A DNA stretch of 64,000 nucleotides from the NCBI RefSeq assembly GCF_018336815.1, contig NZ_CP050497.1, forward strand, positions 2,232,001 to 2,296,000, in the 5' to 3' direction. Of this stretch, positions 55,170-63,464 are shown in pieces. Every line of letters starts with the position of its first letter. Within the stretch, counting starts at the first letter, position 1. This DNA comes from Treponema vincentii (GTDB lineage Bacteria; Spirochaetota; Spirochaetia; Treponematales; Treponemataceae). The translations under genes were made by a program, and so were the position numbers. The notes below the pieces were generated by a model. The model saw only the letters and a program-made list of their open reading frames with translations. It was not told where the DNA came from and did not search any database.

Positions 55170-56447
55170 ATGATGAAAAATAAAATCATTGCAGCTTTGG
55201 CAGCGTTTTTTCTCTTGACACCGTTGGCATTAACAGCCATGGGTTCAAATGAAAAAGGCACCGGTTCCGGCGAGAAAGTTACGCTGGAATTTTGGACATG
55301 GCGTACCGAGGATGTCGAATTCTATGAAAAGGTGATTAAAGCCTTTGAAAAAAAGCACCCGAACATCACCGTAAAACAAACCGCCATCAAAAACACCGAG
55401 TACAACACGATTGTAAGCGCATCGCTGCAAGGCGGCGGCGGACCGGATGTCTTTATGGGCAGAGCCTACGGCGGTTTACAGACCCTTGCGGACAGCGGAT
55501 ATCTCCTTGCGCTCGACAACCTTATCCCCAATTTAAAAGACTATTCCGAACCGGCAAAGCAGGGAGCACGGAGCGTTAAAGACGGAAAAATATACGGTCT
55601 ACCTGCGTTAAGCCAAGCGATCTTCTGCTATTACAACAAAGCCATCTATAAAAAACTCGGATTAAAAGTTCCGACAACATGGAATGAATTTATTTCCAAT
55701 CTTGAAGTATGCAAGAAGAACGGAATTACCCCGCTTGCAAACGGTTCAAAAGACGGATGGACGGTAGAAACGCTGTTAGGAGGCGTCGGCCCCAATTTCT
55801 ACGGCGCTAACGACTTTTTCAATGCAGTCGTTGCCGGTAAAACCACCTTCGAAGATCCCCGCTTTGTCGATGCGGTTAAAAGAATCGGCGCCTTACGCCC
55901 CTATATGCCGGAACTGTTCACCGGTGTCGGCTATACCGACATTCAAGGCGCTTTTATGAACGAAATGGCCGCACACATGATCGGCGGTTCGTATGAAGCC
56001 GGTACCTTTAAGGCGAACAATCCTTCCCTTGATTTCGATGCGTTCCCCGTACCGGGTACAACGGCAGGAAAACAGTATGTTACCTTCTATGCCGATATGA
56101 ACTGGGCAGTCAATGCCGGAACCAAGCATAAAGAAGCGGCGCTCACCTTCCTGCAATTTCTCGGATCTACCGAGGTAGGCAATATGTTGATCTCCGATCT
56201 TAAAATGATCAGCTCAACCCCTGGTGTTGATACCTCGTTGGATCCGTTTGTCGGAAAAGTCATCACGATGATGAAAAACAGCACCAGCTATATCTTCCTC
56301 GTTCCGTTCCGCTATGAGCAGCCGACCGGTTCGGCACTGTGGCAGGCCGCAGGACAGGGGTATTTGGCAGGTACGTTAACTGCAGAACAAGCCTGTAAGA
56401 ACGTACAAACCGGTATCGCTACCTACTATAAACCTTTTCAAAAATAG
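55170..56447 (+). CDS. Sugar ABC transporter substrate-binding protein
   Basis: Family 1 extracellular solute-binding protein, 425 residues. The signal peptide ends with LTPLALTAMGS. There is no lipobox Cys, so the protein may be soluble in the periplasm. The mature start VTLEFWTWRTEDVEFYEKVIKAFEKKHP (read 55280-55370) and QGGGGPDVFMGRAYGG are typical of oligosaccharide binders. The substrate is unknown. AGGAGG is followed by two possible ATGs (55170, 55173), the second better spaced. The two permease genes follow after a 232-base gap occupied by a nested-hairpin element, which may set the ratio of binding protein to permease. Confidence 0.92.
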   Translation: MMKNKIIAALAAFFLLTPLALTAMGSNEKGTGSGEKVTLEFWTWRTEDVEFYEKVIKAFEKKHPNITVKQTAIKNTEYNTIVSASLQGGGGPDVFMGRAYGGLQTLADSGYLLALDNLIPNLKDYSEPAKQGARSVKDGKIYGLPALSQAIFCYYNKAIYKKLGLKVPTTWNEFISNLEVCKKNGITPLANGSKDGWTVETLLGGVGPNFYGANDFFNAVVAGKTTFEDPRFVDAVKRIGALRPYMPELFTGVGYTDIQGAFMNEMAAHMIGGSYEAGTFKANNPSLDFDAFPVPGTTAGKQYVTFYADMNWAVNAGTKHKEAALTFLQFLGSTEVGNMLISDLKMISSTPGVDTSLDPFVGKVITMMKNSTSYIFLVPFRYEQPTGSALWQAAGQGYLAGTLTAEQACKNVQTGIATYYKPFQK

Positions 56448-56454
56448 GGGCTTC

Positions 56455-56654
56455 CGGGTGAACACATCAGATTATCTTTTTACTCCCGCAAAATAATTGG
56501 GGCTATTCAACCAGAGTTGAACCGCTTAGCGGTTCAAATGGTCTCACAGCCCCAATTATTTTGCGGAATTTGATCTATTTGCCTGATGTGTTCACCCGTC
56601 TGCTGGAAAAATGTGCGAAATTTTATTTCCTTAAAATTTCGCACAAAAGGAAGG
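56455..56654 (+). repeat. Nested-hairpin element, copy B
   Basis: Perfect outer stem CGGGTGAACACATCAG (56455-56470) with 56583-56598. Perfect 18-base middle stem 56487-56504 with 56548-56565. Inner TTGAACCGC-TTA-GCGGTTCAA (56517-56537). Then a second hairpin with a 14-base perfect stem (56612-56625 with 56632-56645; TGTGCGAAATTTTA) and AAAGGAAGG (56646-56654). The order, loop sizes (16-17 bases between outer and middle stems) and tail match copy A, while the stems differ by compensating changes. It begins seven bases after the binding-protein stop, inside the importer operon. Confidence 0.85.
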
Positions 56655-56662
56655 CAGGCGCC

Positions 56663-56683
56663 ATGGATAATATGAAAGTATGA
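56663..56683 (+). CDS. Six-codon minicistron overlapping the permease start
   Basis: AAGGAAGG at the end of element B lies eight bases before an ATG that opens MDNMKV. Its TGA overlaps the permease ATG (ATGA). Ribosomes could load on the element's box and reinitiate at the permease. It may be only a fortuitous start. Confidence 0.3.
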   Translation: MDNMKV

Positions 56684-57594
56684 TAACATCAAAAACAAGT
56701 AAATTTTTATGGATTGCGTTTTTCGTAACGCCTGCGCTGCTCATTGTCAGCGTTTTTATTTTACTGCCGCTTTTGATGAGCCTGTTCAACAGTTTCTTTG
56801 ACTGGAATCAGCTACTCCGCGGCTCGTTCACCGGATTGGGTAATTTTAAAAAGTTGTTTTTTACCTTTCCGTATAATGAACGCTTTTGGAATGCGTTAAA
56901 GCACAACGGCATCTGGTTCTGTTGTACGATGCTCATTCAAAACAGCCTCGGATTGCTGTTCGGGTATGCATTAAGTAGAAAGATTGCAGGGCATGGCTTT
57001 TTTAAGCGCGTGTTTTTTATACCGGTACTTTTTTCCATTGTAGCGGTCGGTTTTTTGTGGGGTATGTATTTAAAGAGCGACGGACTTGTCAACAGCTTTT
57101 TGAACCTCATCGACCTCTCCTCTCTCCGGCGGGCATGGCTCGGCGATGAAAGCACGGCAACCTTTGCCATTATCGCAACCAACATTTGGCGCTGGGTAGG
57201 CTTTCCTTCACTCGTATTCCTTGCAGCCATCGACTCAATCGATCAAAGCTGTATCGAAGCCGCATACATAGACGGCGTAAGCGAAGTAGGCTTATTTTGG
57301 AAAATCATATTTCCACTCATCATTCCATCCATAACGGTTATCACGGTACTAACCGTCATCGGCAGCTTAAATGTTTTTGAACAGATATACACCATGACCG
57401 ACCTCGGCGGCGGACCGAACTACAGCACCGACACCATCGGTACGCTTTTTTACCGCACAGCCTTCGGTTCGGTCGATACGGGTAACCCCGAAATCGGTAT
57501 CGGCAGTACCATCGCTGTTATAATCTACATTATGACCTTTTGTATTTCGCTCGTATCCGTCGCAATCGGAAAAGCAAAGGAGACACAGGTATGA
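56680..57594 (+). CDS. Sugar ABC transporter permease (MalF-like)
   Basis: A 304-residue permease with six membrane segments (ALLIVSVFILLPLLMSLFN; FFIPVLFSIVAVGFLWGMYL; PSITVITVLTVIGSLNVFEQI). The cytoplasmic EAA loop EAAYIDGVSEVGLFWKIIFPLI contacts the ATPase. It is first of the two permeases of the importer, and its stop overlaps the start of the second. Only the minicistron or element-borne AAGGAAGG offers a ribosome site. No ATPase gene is present, so a shared MsmX-type ATPase is likely. Confidence 0.93.
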   Translation: MITSKTSKFLWIAFFVTPALLIVSVFILLPLLMSLFNSFFDWNQLLRGSFTGLGNFKKLFFTFPYNERFWNALKHNGIWFCCTMLIQNSLGLLFGYALSRKIAGHGFFKRVFFIPVLFSIVAVGFLWGMYLKSDGLVNSFLNLIDLSSLRRAWLGDESTATFAIIATNIWRWVGFPSLVFLAAIDSIDQSCIEAAYIDGVSEVGLFWKIIFPLIIPSITVITVLTVIGSLNVFEQIYTMTDLGGGPNYSTDTIGTLFYRTAFGSVDTGNPEIGIGSTIAVIIYIMTFCISLVSVAIGKAKETQV

Positions 57595-58445
57595 ACATGA
57601 ATTGGCGCATTAAAACTGCCTCTCCGATAAAGAGCCTTGTAATCGGCGGTATTTTAATACTGATGATTGTCTATGTTATTTTGATTGCGTATCCGCTTTT
57701 TAATATGGTCATATCCTCGCTAAAACCCACACGGGAGATTCTCCAACACCCGTTCGCCTTACCGGCAAATCCCGATTTTTCTTCGTACAAACGGGTTTGG
57801 ATTGATATGGGGTTTTGCACCTTTTTTCTCAACAGCATCATCGTAACGGTATCCTCTATGGTATTAGTGCTGCTGTTCGGTTCAATGGCATCTTATGCTA
57901 TCAGCCGCTACGTGTTCAAAGGGAATACCCTGCTGTATATGATCTTTTTAAGCGGTATTATGCTGCCGCTCAAAGCCGCTATTATCCCGCTTTTTATGAT
58001 TATCAGAAAACTTGGGCTTATGGATAACTTTTTGTCGGTTATCTTCATTTTTACTGCAATGGGTATTCCCTCGACGATATTTATCCTTTCCGGTTTCTTT
58101 AAGGCTATTCCGGCAGACCTTGAATATGCTGCGCGAATCGACGGATGTAACGACTTTGCAATTTACAGCAAAATTATGATGCCGGTCATCGCACCCGGGA
58201 TTGCGTTGGTAACCATCTACAATGCGGTTCCTATTTGGAACGACTTCTTTTTCCCGCTCGTCTTTTTACATAATAGAAGTTTGAAAACCCTACCGGTCGG
58301 CCTCAGTACCTTTTTCGGTCAGCACAGTACCAACTGGACGCTCCTCTTTACCGGATTAACTGTAGCCATCTTACCGATGATGATTCTCTATTTATTTATG
58401 AGTAAGTATTTTATTAAGGGAATGACCGCCGGTGCAATAAAGTAG
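57591..58445 (+). CDS. Sugar ABC transporter permease (MalG-like)
   Basis: A 285-residue permease with six membrane segments (VIGGILILMIVYVILIAYPLF; FFLNSIIVTVSSMVLVLLFGSM). The EAA-type loop is EYAARIDGCNDFAIYSKIMMPVI, and the typical ending is MSKYFIKGMTAGAIK. The ATG overlaps the previous stop (ATGA) with AAAGGAG upstream, so it is translationally coupled. It pairs with the MalF-like subunit to form the membrane channel. Confidence 0.93.
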   Translation: MNMNWRIKTASPIKSLVIGGILILMIVYVILIAYPLFNMVISSLKPTREILQHPFALPANPDFSSYKRVWIDMGFCTFFLNSIIVTVSSMVLVLLFGSMASYAISRYVFKGNTLLYMIFLSGIMLPLKAAIIPLFMIIRKLGLMDNFLSVIFIFTAMGIPSTIFILSGFFKAIPADLEYAARIDGCNDFAIYSKIMMPVIAPGIALVTIYNAVPIWNDFFFPLVFLHNRSLKTLPVGLSTFFGQHSTNWTLLFTGLTVAILPMMILYLFMSKYFIKGMTAGAIK

Positions 58446-58463
58446 TAGGTGTAGGAGGTTGAT

Positions 58464-58853
58464 ATGAAAGTCGGAATTAAAGGAGATACTTGCTTTACCG
58501 TTACAAAAGAAATGTTGGCCAGTCAAGACGGTGACGATACGCTTGAGGTGTTTTCGACGCCGAACATGGTTTTAAAAATTGAGCGGACTGCAGCACTCAG
58601 CGTACTTCCATTCTTGGAAGAAGGATATACGATGGTCGGGGTAAAAGTTGACATTCAACATACTGCAGCAACCCTTGAAGGGATGAAAGTGTATGTCCAT
58701 ACCGAACTGATAGACATCAGTGAGAATGGAAAATTCTTGACTTTTAAAGCGGAAGTATCAAACGATAGAGGAATTATCGGCAGCGGCACCCATGTACGGG
58801 CAATTGTCAATAAAAAACGCTTTATGGAAAAACTCCGAGCTTGCAGCACATAA
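58464..58853 (+). CDS. FlK-like hotdog thioesterase
   Basis: A 129-residue hotdog-fold protein resembling fluoroacetyl-CoA thioesterase (FlK) and its many relatives: GDTCFTVTKEMLASQ, EVFSTPNMVLKIERTAALSVLPFLEEG and TMVGVKVDIQHTAATLEG (around 58625-58680), with the conserved His in DIQHTAAT. It probably hydrolyses a small acyl-CoA. It follows the importer permeases by 18 bases with AGGAGG before the ATG, so it shares their transcript, although the metabolic link is unclear. Confidence 0.82.
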   Translation: MKVGIKGDTCFTVTKEMLASQDGDDTLEVFSTPNMVLKIERTAALSVLPFLEEGYTMVGVKVDIQHTAATLEGMKVYVHTELIDISENGKFLTFKAEVSNDRGIIGSGTHVRAIVNKKRFMEKLRACST

Positions 58854-58900
58854 TGATATTCACTGGTTTTTACCTACTCACCTGATGCGTTTACCCTGTG

Positions 58901-58928
58901 ACATCGATGCAAAGACATCGATGCAAAG
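58901..58928 (+). repeat. Tandem duplication of a 14-base unit
   Basis: ACATCGATGCAAAG occurs twice in direct order in the 189-base gap before the lipoprotein gene. Upstream, CCTGATGCGTTT resembles the right outer arm of nested-hairpin element A. Confidence 0.7.
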
Positions 58929-59042
58929 ACCTTGCATTAAGAGAATGTTTTCCGTACAATGCGGGATAAAAAGATATGCTAAAAAGTGCCGTCTAACTAA
59001 TCCTTGCATAGCTTTTTAGCTCAAGTTTTTATAGGAGTTATT

Positions 59043-59786
59043 ATGAAACGTATTACCCCCCTGTGTTTATTGCTTGCAACGCTCGGTATTGTCCTTTTGA
59101 GCGGTGCCTGTGCCTCTACGTCAAAAAAGCATGATCCCGACTTCCTCGGCAATTATCCGGTTCAGTCGTTAGGTGTACTGCATCTCAATATAGTAAAACG
59201 TTATTCCAACGATTTACTGCCACGCGACATCAGCTTTGTTTTTGAGCCGTCAACCAACACTGTTAAATTCCATCATAAAATGATGGGAGATAATATTTGG
59301 ATTTCCTTAAAAAAGAAAGAGCGTGTACTTCTACGGGATGCTATTGAACAATACCTCGCAGCCTTCGCAGATAAAACACTGACTCTTGAAGGTGCAAAGA
59401 AAAAAGGAGCATTTGGAAAAACCAATGTCGTAATGACGTGGGGATTATTCGGTGGAGCACATGAAGCGCTCCCAACGTTGCGGTTCGATTATCAGTTTAT
59501 TACTCCGCAGCGACCGTATTTCATTCTTGCCAATGCGACAACGCAAGCGAGCGACGGCGCTAACTGCCCTGCAATACGGATTGCAATTTCACCCGCACAA
59601 TGTCAAGATGTTTTAAAAGCATTAGACGAAAAAGCACTTTTACAACTTGTAGAAGAATTAAAAGCCGACTATGACAAATACGATGAATTCGATTCAAATA
59701 CATCGGCCGTTAAAAACATAGAAAATGTCCCCGAAGGAAGCGATACCCCTGTAAAGCAGGACGACGTTTCTTTTGATGAGTTTTAA
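59043..59786 (+). CDS. Hypothetical lipoprotein
   Basis: Not recognised. The signal peptide ends in VLLSGAC near residue 21, so the protein is a lipoprotein. The mature part (about 225 residues) is mixed alpha/beta: GVLHLNIVKRYSND, VKFHHKMMGDNIWISLKKKERVLL and RFDYQFITPQRPYF. It has an acidic tail (KADYDKYDEFDSN...VSFDEF). GGAG before ATG 59043 sets the start. The frame opens earlier at 59004. Hairpins separate it from the SAM-hydrolase-like lipoprotein downstream, which may be co-transcribed. Confidence 0.68.
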   Translation: MKRITPLCLLLATLGIVLLSGACASTSKKHDPDFLGNYPVQSLGVLHLNIVKRYSNDLLPRDISFVFEPSTNTVKFHHKMMGDNIWISLKKKERVLLRDAIEQYLAAFADKTLTLEGAKKKGAFGKTNVVMTWGLFGGAHEALPTLRFDYQFITPQRPYFILANATTQASDGANCPAIRIAISPAQCQDVLKALDEKALLQLVEELKADYDKYDEFDSNTSAVKNIENVPEGSDTPVKQDDVSFDEF

Positions 59787-59791
59787 AAACT

Positions 59792-59855
59792 CTCATCAGC
59801 TGATGGACATCCTTGTCCACCAGCTGATGAGATCAACTTTGTAAAAGTAAAGTTG
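59792..59855 (+). repeat. Palindrome with ACATCCTTGT core, plus second hairpin
   Basis: An 18-base arm CTCATCAGCTGATGGACA (59792-59809) pairs with 59814-59831 with one wobble around loop TCCT. CAACTTT/AAAGTTG (59834-59855) follows. The core ACATCC(T)TGT resembles that of the palindromes at 33966 and 52164 on the other strand. It lies between two lipoprotein genes, where it may attenuate transcription. Confidence 0.7.
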
Positions 59856-59872
59856 GTTTTATAGGAGGAATT

Positions 59873-60800
59873 ATGTGCAGTAAAAGGTTATTCGGTTTGG
59901 CTGCAGCGGGTATGCTGATAATTGCAATCGGTATTTCCGGCTGTGCGGGAACGCCCCGAAATTCTCGACCGTTGGTATTTCAAACGGACTTCGGATTAAA
60001 GGACGGAGCTGTCTCGGCAATGAAGGGGGTTGCTTTTACTCAATCGGCTGCGATTCCGCTCTACGATCTTACCCACGAAATACCGGCTTACAGTATCTGG
60101 GATGCAGCGTATCGACTTTTTTCAGACAGTAGAATACTGGCCGGCAGGTACCGTTTTTGTATCGGTAGTTGATCCCGGTGTCGGTACCGACCGCGATTCG
60201 GTTGTCTTAAAGACTAAGACAGGTCACTATATTGTTACCCCTGACAATGGAACACTTACGCTTGTTGCAGACCGGTTAGGAATTGCGGAAGTCCGTTTAA
60301 TCGATGAAGCGGTGAACCGCCGGAAAAATTCCGAAAAGAGTTATACCTTCCACGGACGTGATGTATACGCCTTTACCGGTGCACGGCTCGCAGGGGGGAT
60401 TATCAGCTTTGAGCAAGTGGGACCGGCAAAAAAAGAAATTGTCCGACTTCCTTACGAGAAACCTCGTTTTGATAACGGCTCACTGTTAGGCACTATCCCC
60501 GCCCTCGATGTGCAGTATGGAAATGTGTGGACAAATATCAGCCGTGAAACCGCTGATGCATTAAAATTAGCCGTCAATGATGTCGTGCAGGTAACGGTAT
60601 TCAATAACGGAAAGCAAGTGTATACCGGTTCTATGCCGTATGTGAACAGTTTCGGTGATGTTCCCGACGGAAAGCCGCTGCTGTATTACAATAGCCTCGA
60701 TTGCTTATCGATGGCATTAAACATGGATAATTTCGCAGCAGTACATAAAATCGAATACGGCGGCGAATGGACAGTGAAGATCACCAAAGTTACAAAATAA
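59873..60800 (+). pseudogene. Lipoprotein SAM-hydrolase/SAM hydroxide adenosyltransferase homologue (DUF62), frameshifted
   Basis: The body matches the DUF62 family, whose cytoplasmic members split S-adenosylmethionine or halogenate it: VFQTDFGLKDGAVSAMKGV, VVDPGVGTDRDSVV, TPDNGTLTLV and TFHGRDVYAFTGARLA. Here it starts with a signal peptide and lipobox GISGC, which would put it outside the cytoplasm, away from its normal substrate. A run of six T at 60117-60122 breaks the frame (RLFSDSRIL instead of RLFQTVEYWPAGTVFV). One T fewer joins both parts to about 308 residues. AGGAGG precedes the ATG. Confidence 0.85.
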
Positions 60801-60874
60801 CATCCTTTTGAAAATATACGGGATAGCGAAAAAGTAACCAACCTTTGAGACATCCCGTATTGCAAAAGGACATG
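60801..60874 (+). repeat. GGGG[AC]TGTCC hairpin family, copy 5 (right half)
   Basis: TCCTTTTG (60803-60810) pairs with CAAAAGGA (60863-60870), enclosing TACGGGAT/ATCCCGTA. The interior AAAAAGTAACCAACCTTTGAG (60828-60848) corresponds to the right half of copy 3. The CAAAAGGA arm supplies the ribosome site of the next gene. Confidence 0.7.
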
Positions 60875-60877
60875 TAT

Positions 60878-62703
60878 ATGCATCAAAAAAACAAGACCGG
60901 CATACAGTATGCTGCCGTTTTTAAGTTCCTATTCCGCATCTATGCGATGACGGTATTCGGAATCAGCCGATGGCAAGATTTTATCCGGAAAAGCAGCAGC
61001 CGTACTCACCGCGGCAACCTACACACGCAAGGGCAAACGGTAATAACCATTAAAGAAAGAGCCGCAGGAAATAACTCAAGGAAAGAAACTTTCGGCAGCG
61101 CTGCTGAAAATACGGGAGAAACTACCTCTATCGTTAAAACGGGGATTTTCATCCTATTTTTAATATACATAGGCGGCTGCTTTATTATGTTGTTCAGAAT
61201 GCTCACAATAAATCTCTACAAGAGTTTACAGCCGTTAGGGATGCAGCGTCTCTTGTTTGAAATTGAAATCACAGCGTTGTTTGCCTTTCTCTTTATTTCC
61301 AATTTTCTGCTGACGCTTTCCACATATTATATCGGAAGCATCGAACAAACGTTGCGGGCGATGCCTATTCCATCCCGTATTTTTTTTCGGTGCAAAATTC
61401 CTTGCCCATTGTTTACCGGCTCTGATTATTTCGATAAGTTTTTTTCGGAGTTACCGCATCAGTATACGGATACTATGAGCGCTCACCGGCTGCATTCTAT
61501 ATAACGGCATTAACCGGCGCCGTTTTTTTTCCGCTGCCGGTTATCGGACTGTGTTACCTTATCAACATCATCGTTATGAGGATGACGAAGATTTTTAAAC
61601 AGCGCCGATTCGTAATGCTGATTACCGGTCTACTCGGTATCGTGATGGCGCTTGGAATCAATTATTTTGTACAATCGGTCAATATGCTGCACGAGCGTCC
61701 TAACTTAGTAGAAGTTCTTACACACACCCGGCAGGGTATTGCTGCCGTTACACGCTGTCTGCTACCCGTACGTTTTTTTGCAGCAGCTCTCTCAGCGAAC
61801 TCTTTTTCTGCATCGATCGGTTCGTTTCTACCGTTTATCGCGAGTTGTATTGCAATTCCGGCAGCGCTTATCGCTTTGCTTTCGGGAGTGTATGAAAAAA
61901 CGCTGGACGGGTTTGATGAACAGGCTGTAAAACGGCTCGCCGCTTCCGAAACGGCGAAATTTATCCGCCGCAGATTCACACGACGCTCAGCCTTTACTGC
62001 ATTACTGTTACGGGAAATCCATATACTGAACCGCGAGCCGGCGTATCTTTTAAACGGGCCGTTCACGATGATACTGCTGCCGCTCATCTACGGCATTATG
62101 TACCTTACCGGCTCGCTCAACCTACCGCCGGAAACGGAAGTCCTTATGCAGGGCAGTACGGGGCTTATGATTGCAGGGGTATGCGGCGCTTTTCTCGGCT
62201 CGGCACCCGGCATCGCGGCAACATCCGTTTCCCGTGATGCAAAAAACCTTGGATTAATAAAAAGTCTCCCCCTTTCAATAAAGCGGTATATGCAGGCGAA
62301 GCTTGCACATGCAATGCTCTTTGCAGGTATCGGTTCTATAATAGGTGTAGGCGGCATTGCGCTTCTTTTTTCGCTAACGCCGCTGACAACCATCACTGCA
62401 TTTATAATTGCACTCTCGCTCGCCCTGTTCTGCAACCTACTTGCGCTGATGCTGGATACCGCGCGTCCAAAGCTCCACTGGGACACACCCGCAGCGGCAG
62501 TTAAGCATAATCTGAACACTATCATCATGCTATGTTCCGACCTGTTGCTTTTAAGCATCACCGTAACGGCAGCAACGCTGACGTCTATGCCGCAGCACTG
62601 CTATTTGCTGTGTTTTAGCGGTATTCCGCTGCTCGCAAGCGGCATTATGGCACATTTCTTTTGGCCCTACGCAGAGCGGAAAATGAATGAGATTGAAATT
62701 TAG
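60878..62703 (+). pseudogene. ABC-exporter-like membrane protein with two frameshifts
   Basis: A multi-spanning membrane protein of about 608 residues if two T runs are corrected: T8 at 61380-61387 and T7 at 61439-61445, each one T too long. The corrected join reads RIFFGAKFLAHCLPALIISISFFGVTAS and YITALTGAVFFPLPVIGLCYLI. The C-terminal part (to 62703) has about six further segments (LIYGIMYLTGSL; LMIAGVCGAFLGSAPGIAATS). It resembles ABC-2-type exporter permeases that pair with a separate ATPase, which is not in the window. As written, three fragments result. AAAAGGA seven bases before ATG 60878 comes from a repeat. Confidence 0.7.
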
Positions 62704-62715
62704 ATTACGAAAAAT

Positions 62716-63432
62716 CTAAAGCTGAAAACGCGGAAAGAGCATACGGAAAAGACTTATATGCTCTTTTTTATGTAAATCTTCTTTATGATGAGAGAAAGCA
62801 AAGATATGCTCTTCCGAACCTGCTAAAAGGAGAATATCATCTGCGGCAAACCGATAGTCAGGTTCAATAAACTCAAAAGTTTCAGAATCTTGCTTGCGTA
62901 CTGCCACAATATTGAGACCGAGTTCTTTCCGTAAATTTGCTTCAAGGAGCGTCATGCCGATATATTTTTCATTAATGTTTACTTCCGCCAGTGCAAGATC
63001 CGCTGAAATCGGCAGAAAATTCAACAACAAAGTTGATGCCAACATCGGCATAACCCGCTTTGCCGCTTCACGGTCGGGAAAAATCACCTTGGTTGCCCCG
63101 ACCATGGACAGCAAATTCTCATGTTGGTCGGTTTCGGCCTTTAAGACAATCTCTTTAATGCCAAGCTGCTTTAAATATTTGGTTACCATCAGCGAAAGCT
63201 CAATTCTACCGCCCAGATCAACAATCGCAGTACCGATTCTTTGAGGAATATTTCTACGGAGACTCTCTTCATCGGTGATATTTACGACAGAGCCTTTAAC
63301 AGCCTTGCCTTCATACTTTTTAATAAGATTAGGATCCTTATCAATAATGATAACTTCATCGGTAAAACGGAGCAGTTCTTCCAACATACGGACACCGAAC
63401 GCGCCTAAACCGATAATTACGAATCTATTCAT
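62716..63432 (-). CDS. KtrA/TrkA-type potassium channel regulator
   Basis: A 238-residue RCK protein: N-terminal Rossmann domain with FVIIGLGAFGVRMLEEL and the acidic residue IIDKDPN, then a C-terminal TrkA-C domain (LALAEVNINEKYIGMTLLEANLRKELGLNIVAVRK). A single RCK-N/RCK-C unit is the KtrA/KtrC form, unlike the tandem TrkA at 19.2 kb. The partner KtrB is not in the window. GAGGAGACAG precedes the ATG. It follows the DedA gene by 32 bases on the same strand. Confidence 0.9.
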   Translation of the reverse strand: MNRFVIIGLGAFGVRMLEELLRFTDEVIIIDKDPNLIKKYEGKAVKGSVVNITDEESLRRNIPQRIGTAIVDLGGRIELSLMVTKYLKQLGIKEIVLKAETDQHENLLSMVGATKVIFPDREAAKRVMPMLASTLLLNFLPISADLALAEVNINEKYIGMTLLEANLRKELGLNIVAVRKQDSETFEFIEPDYRFAADDILLLAGSEEHIFAFSHHKEDLHKKEHISLFRMLFPRFQL

Positions 63433-63464
63433 ACTGTCTCCTCTTTACCGATACATATTATGCA

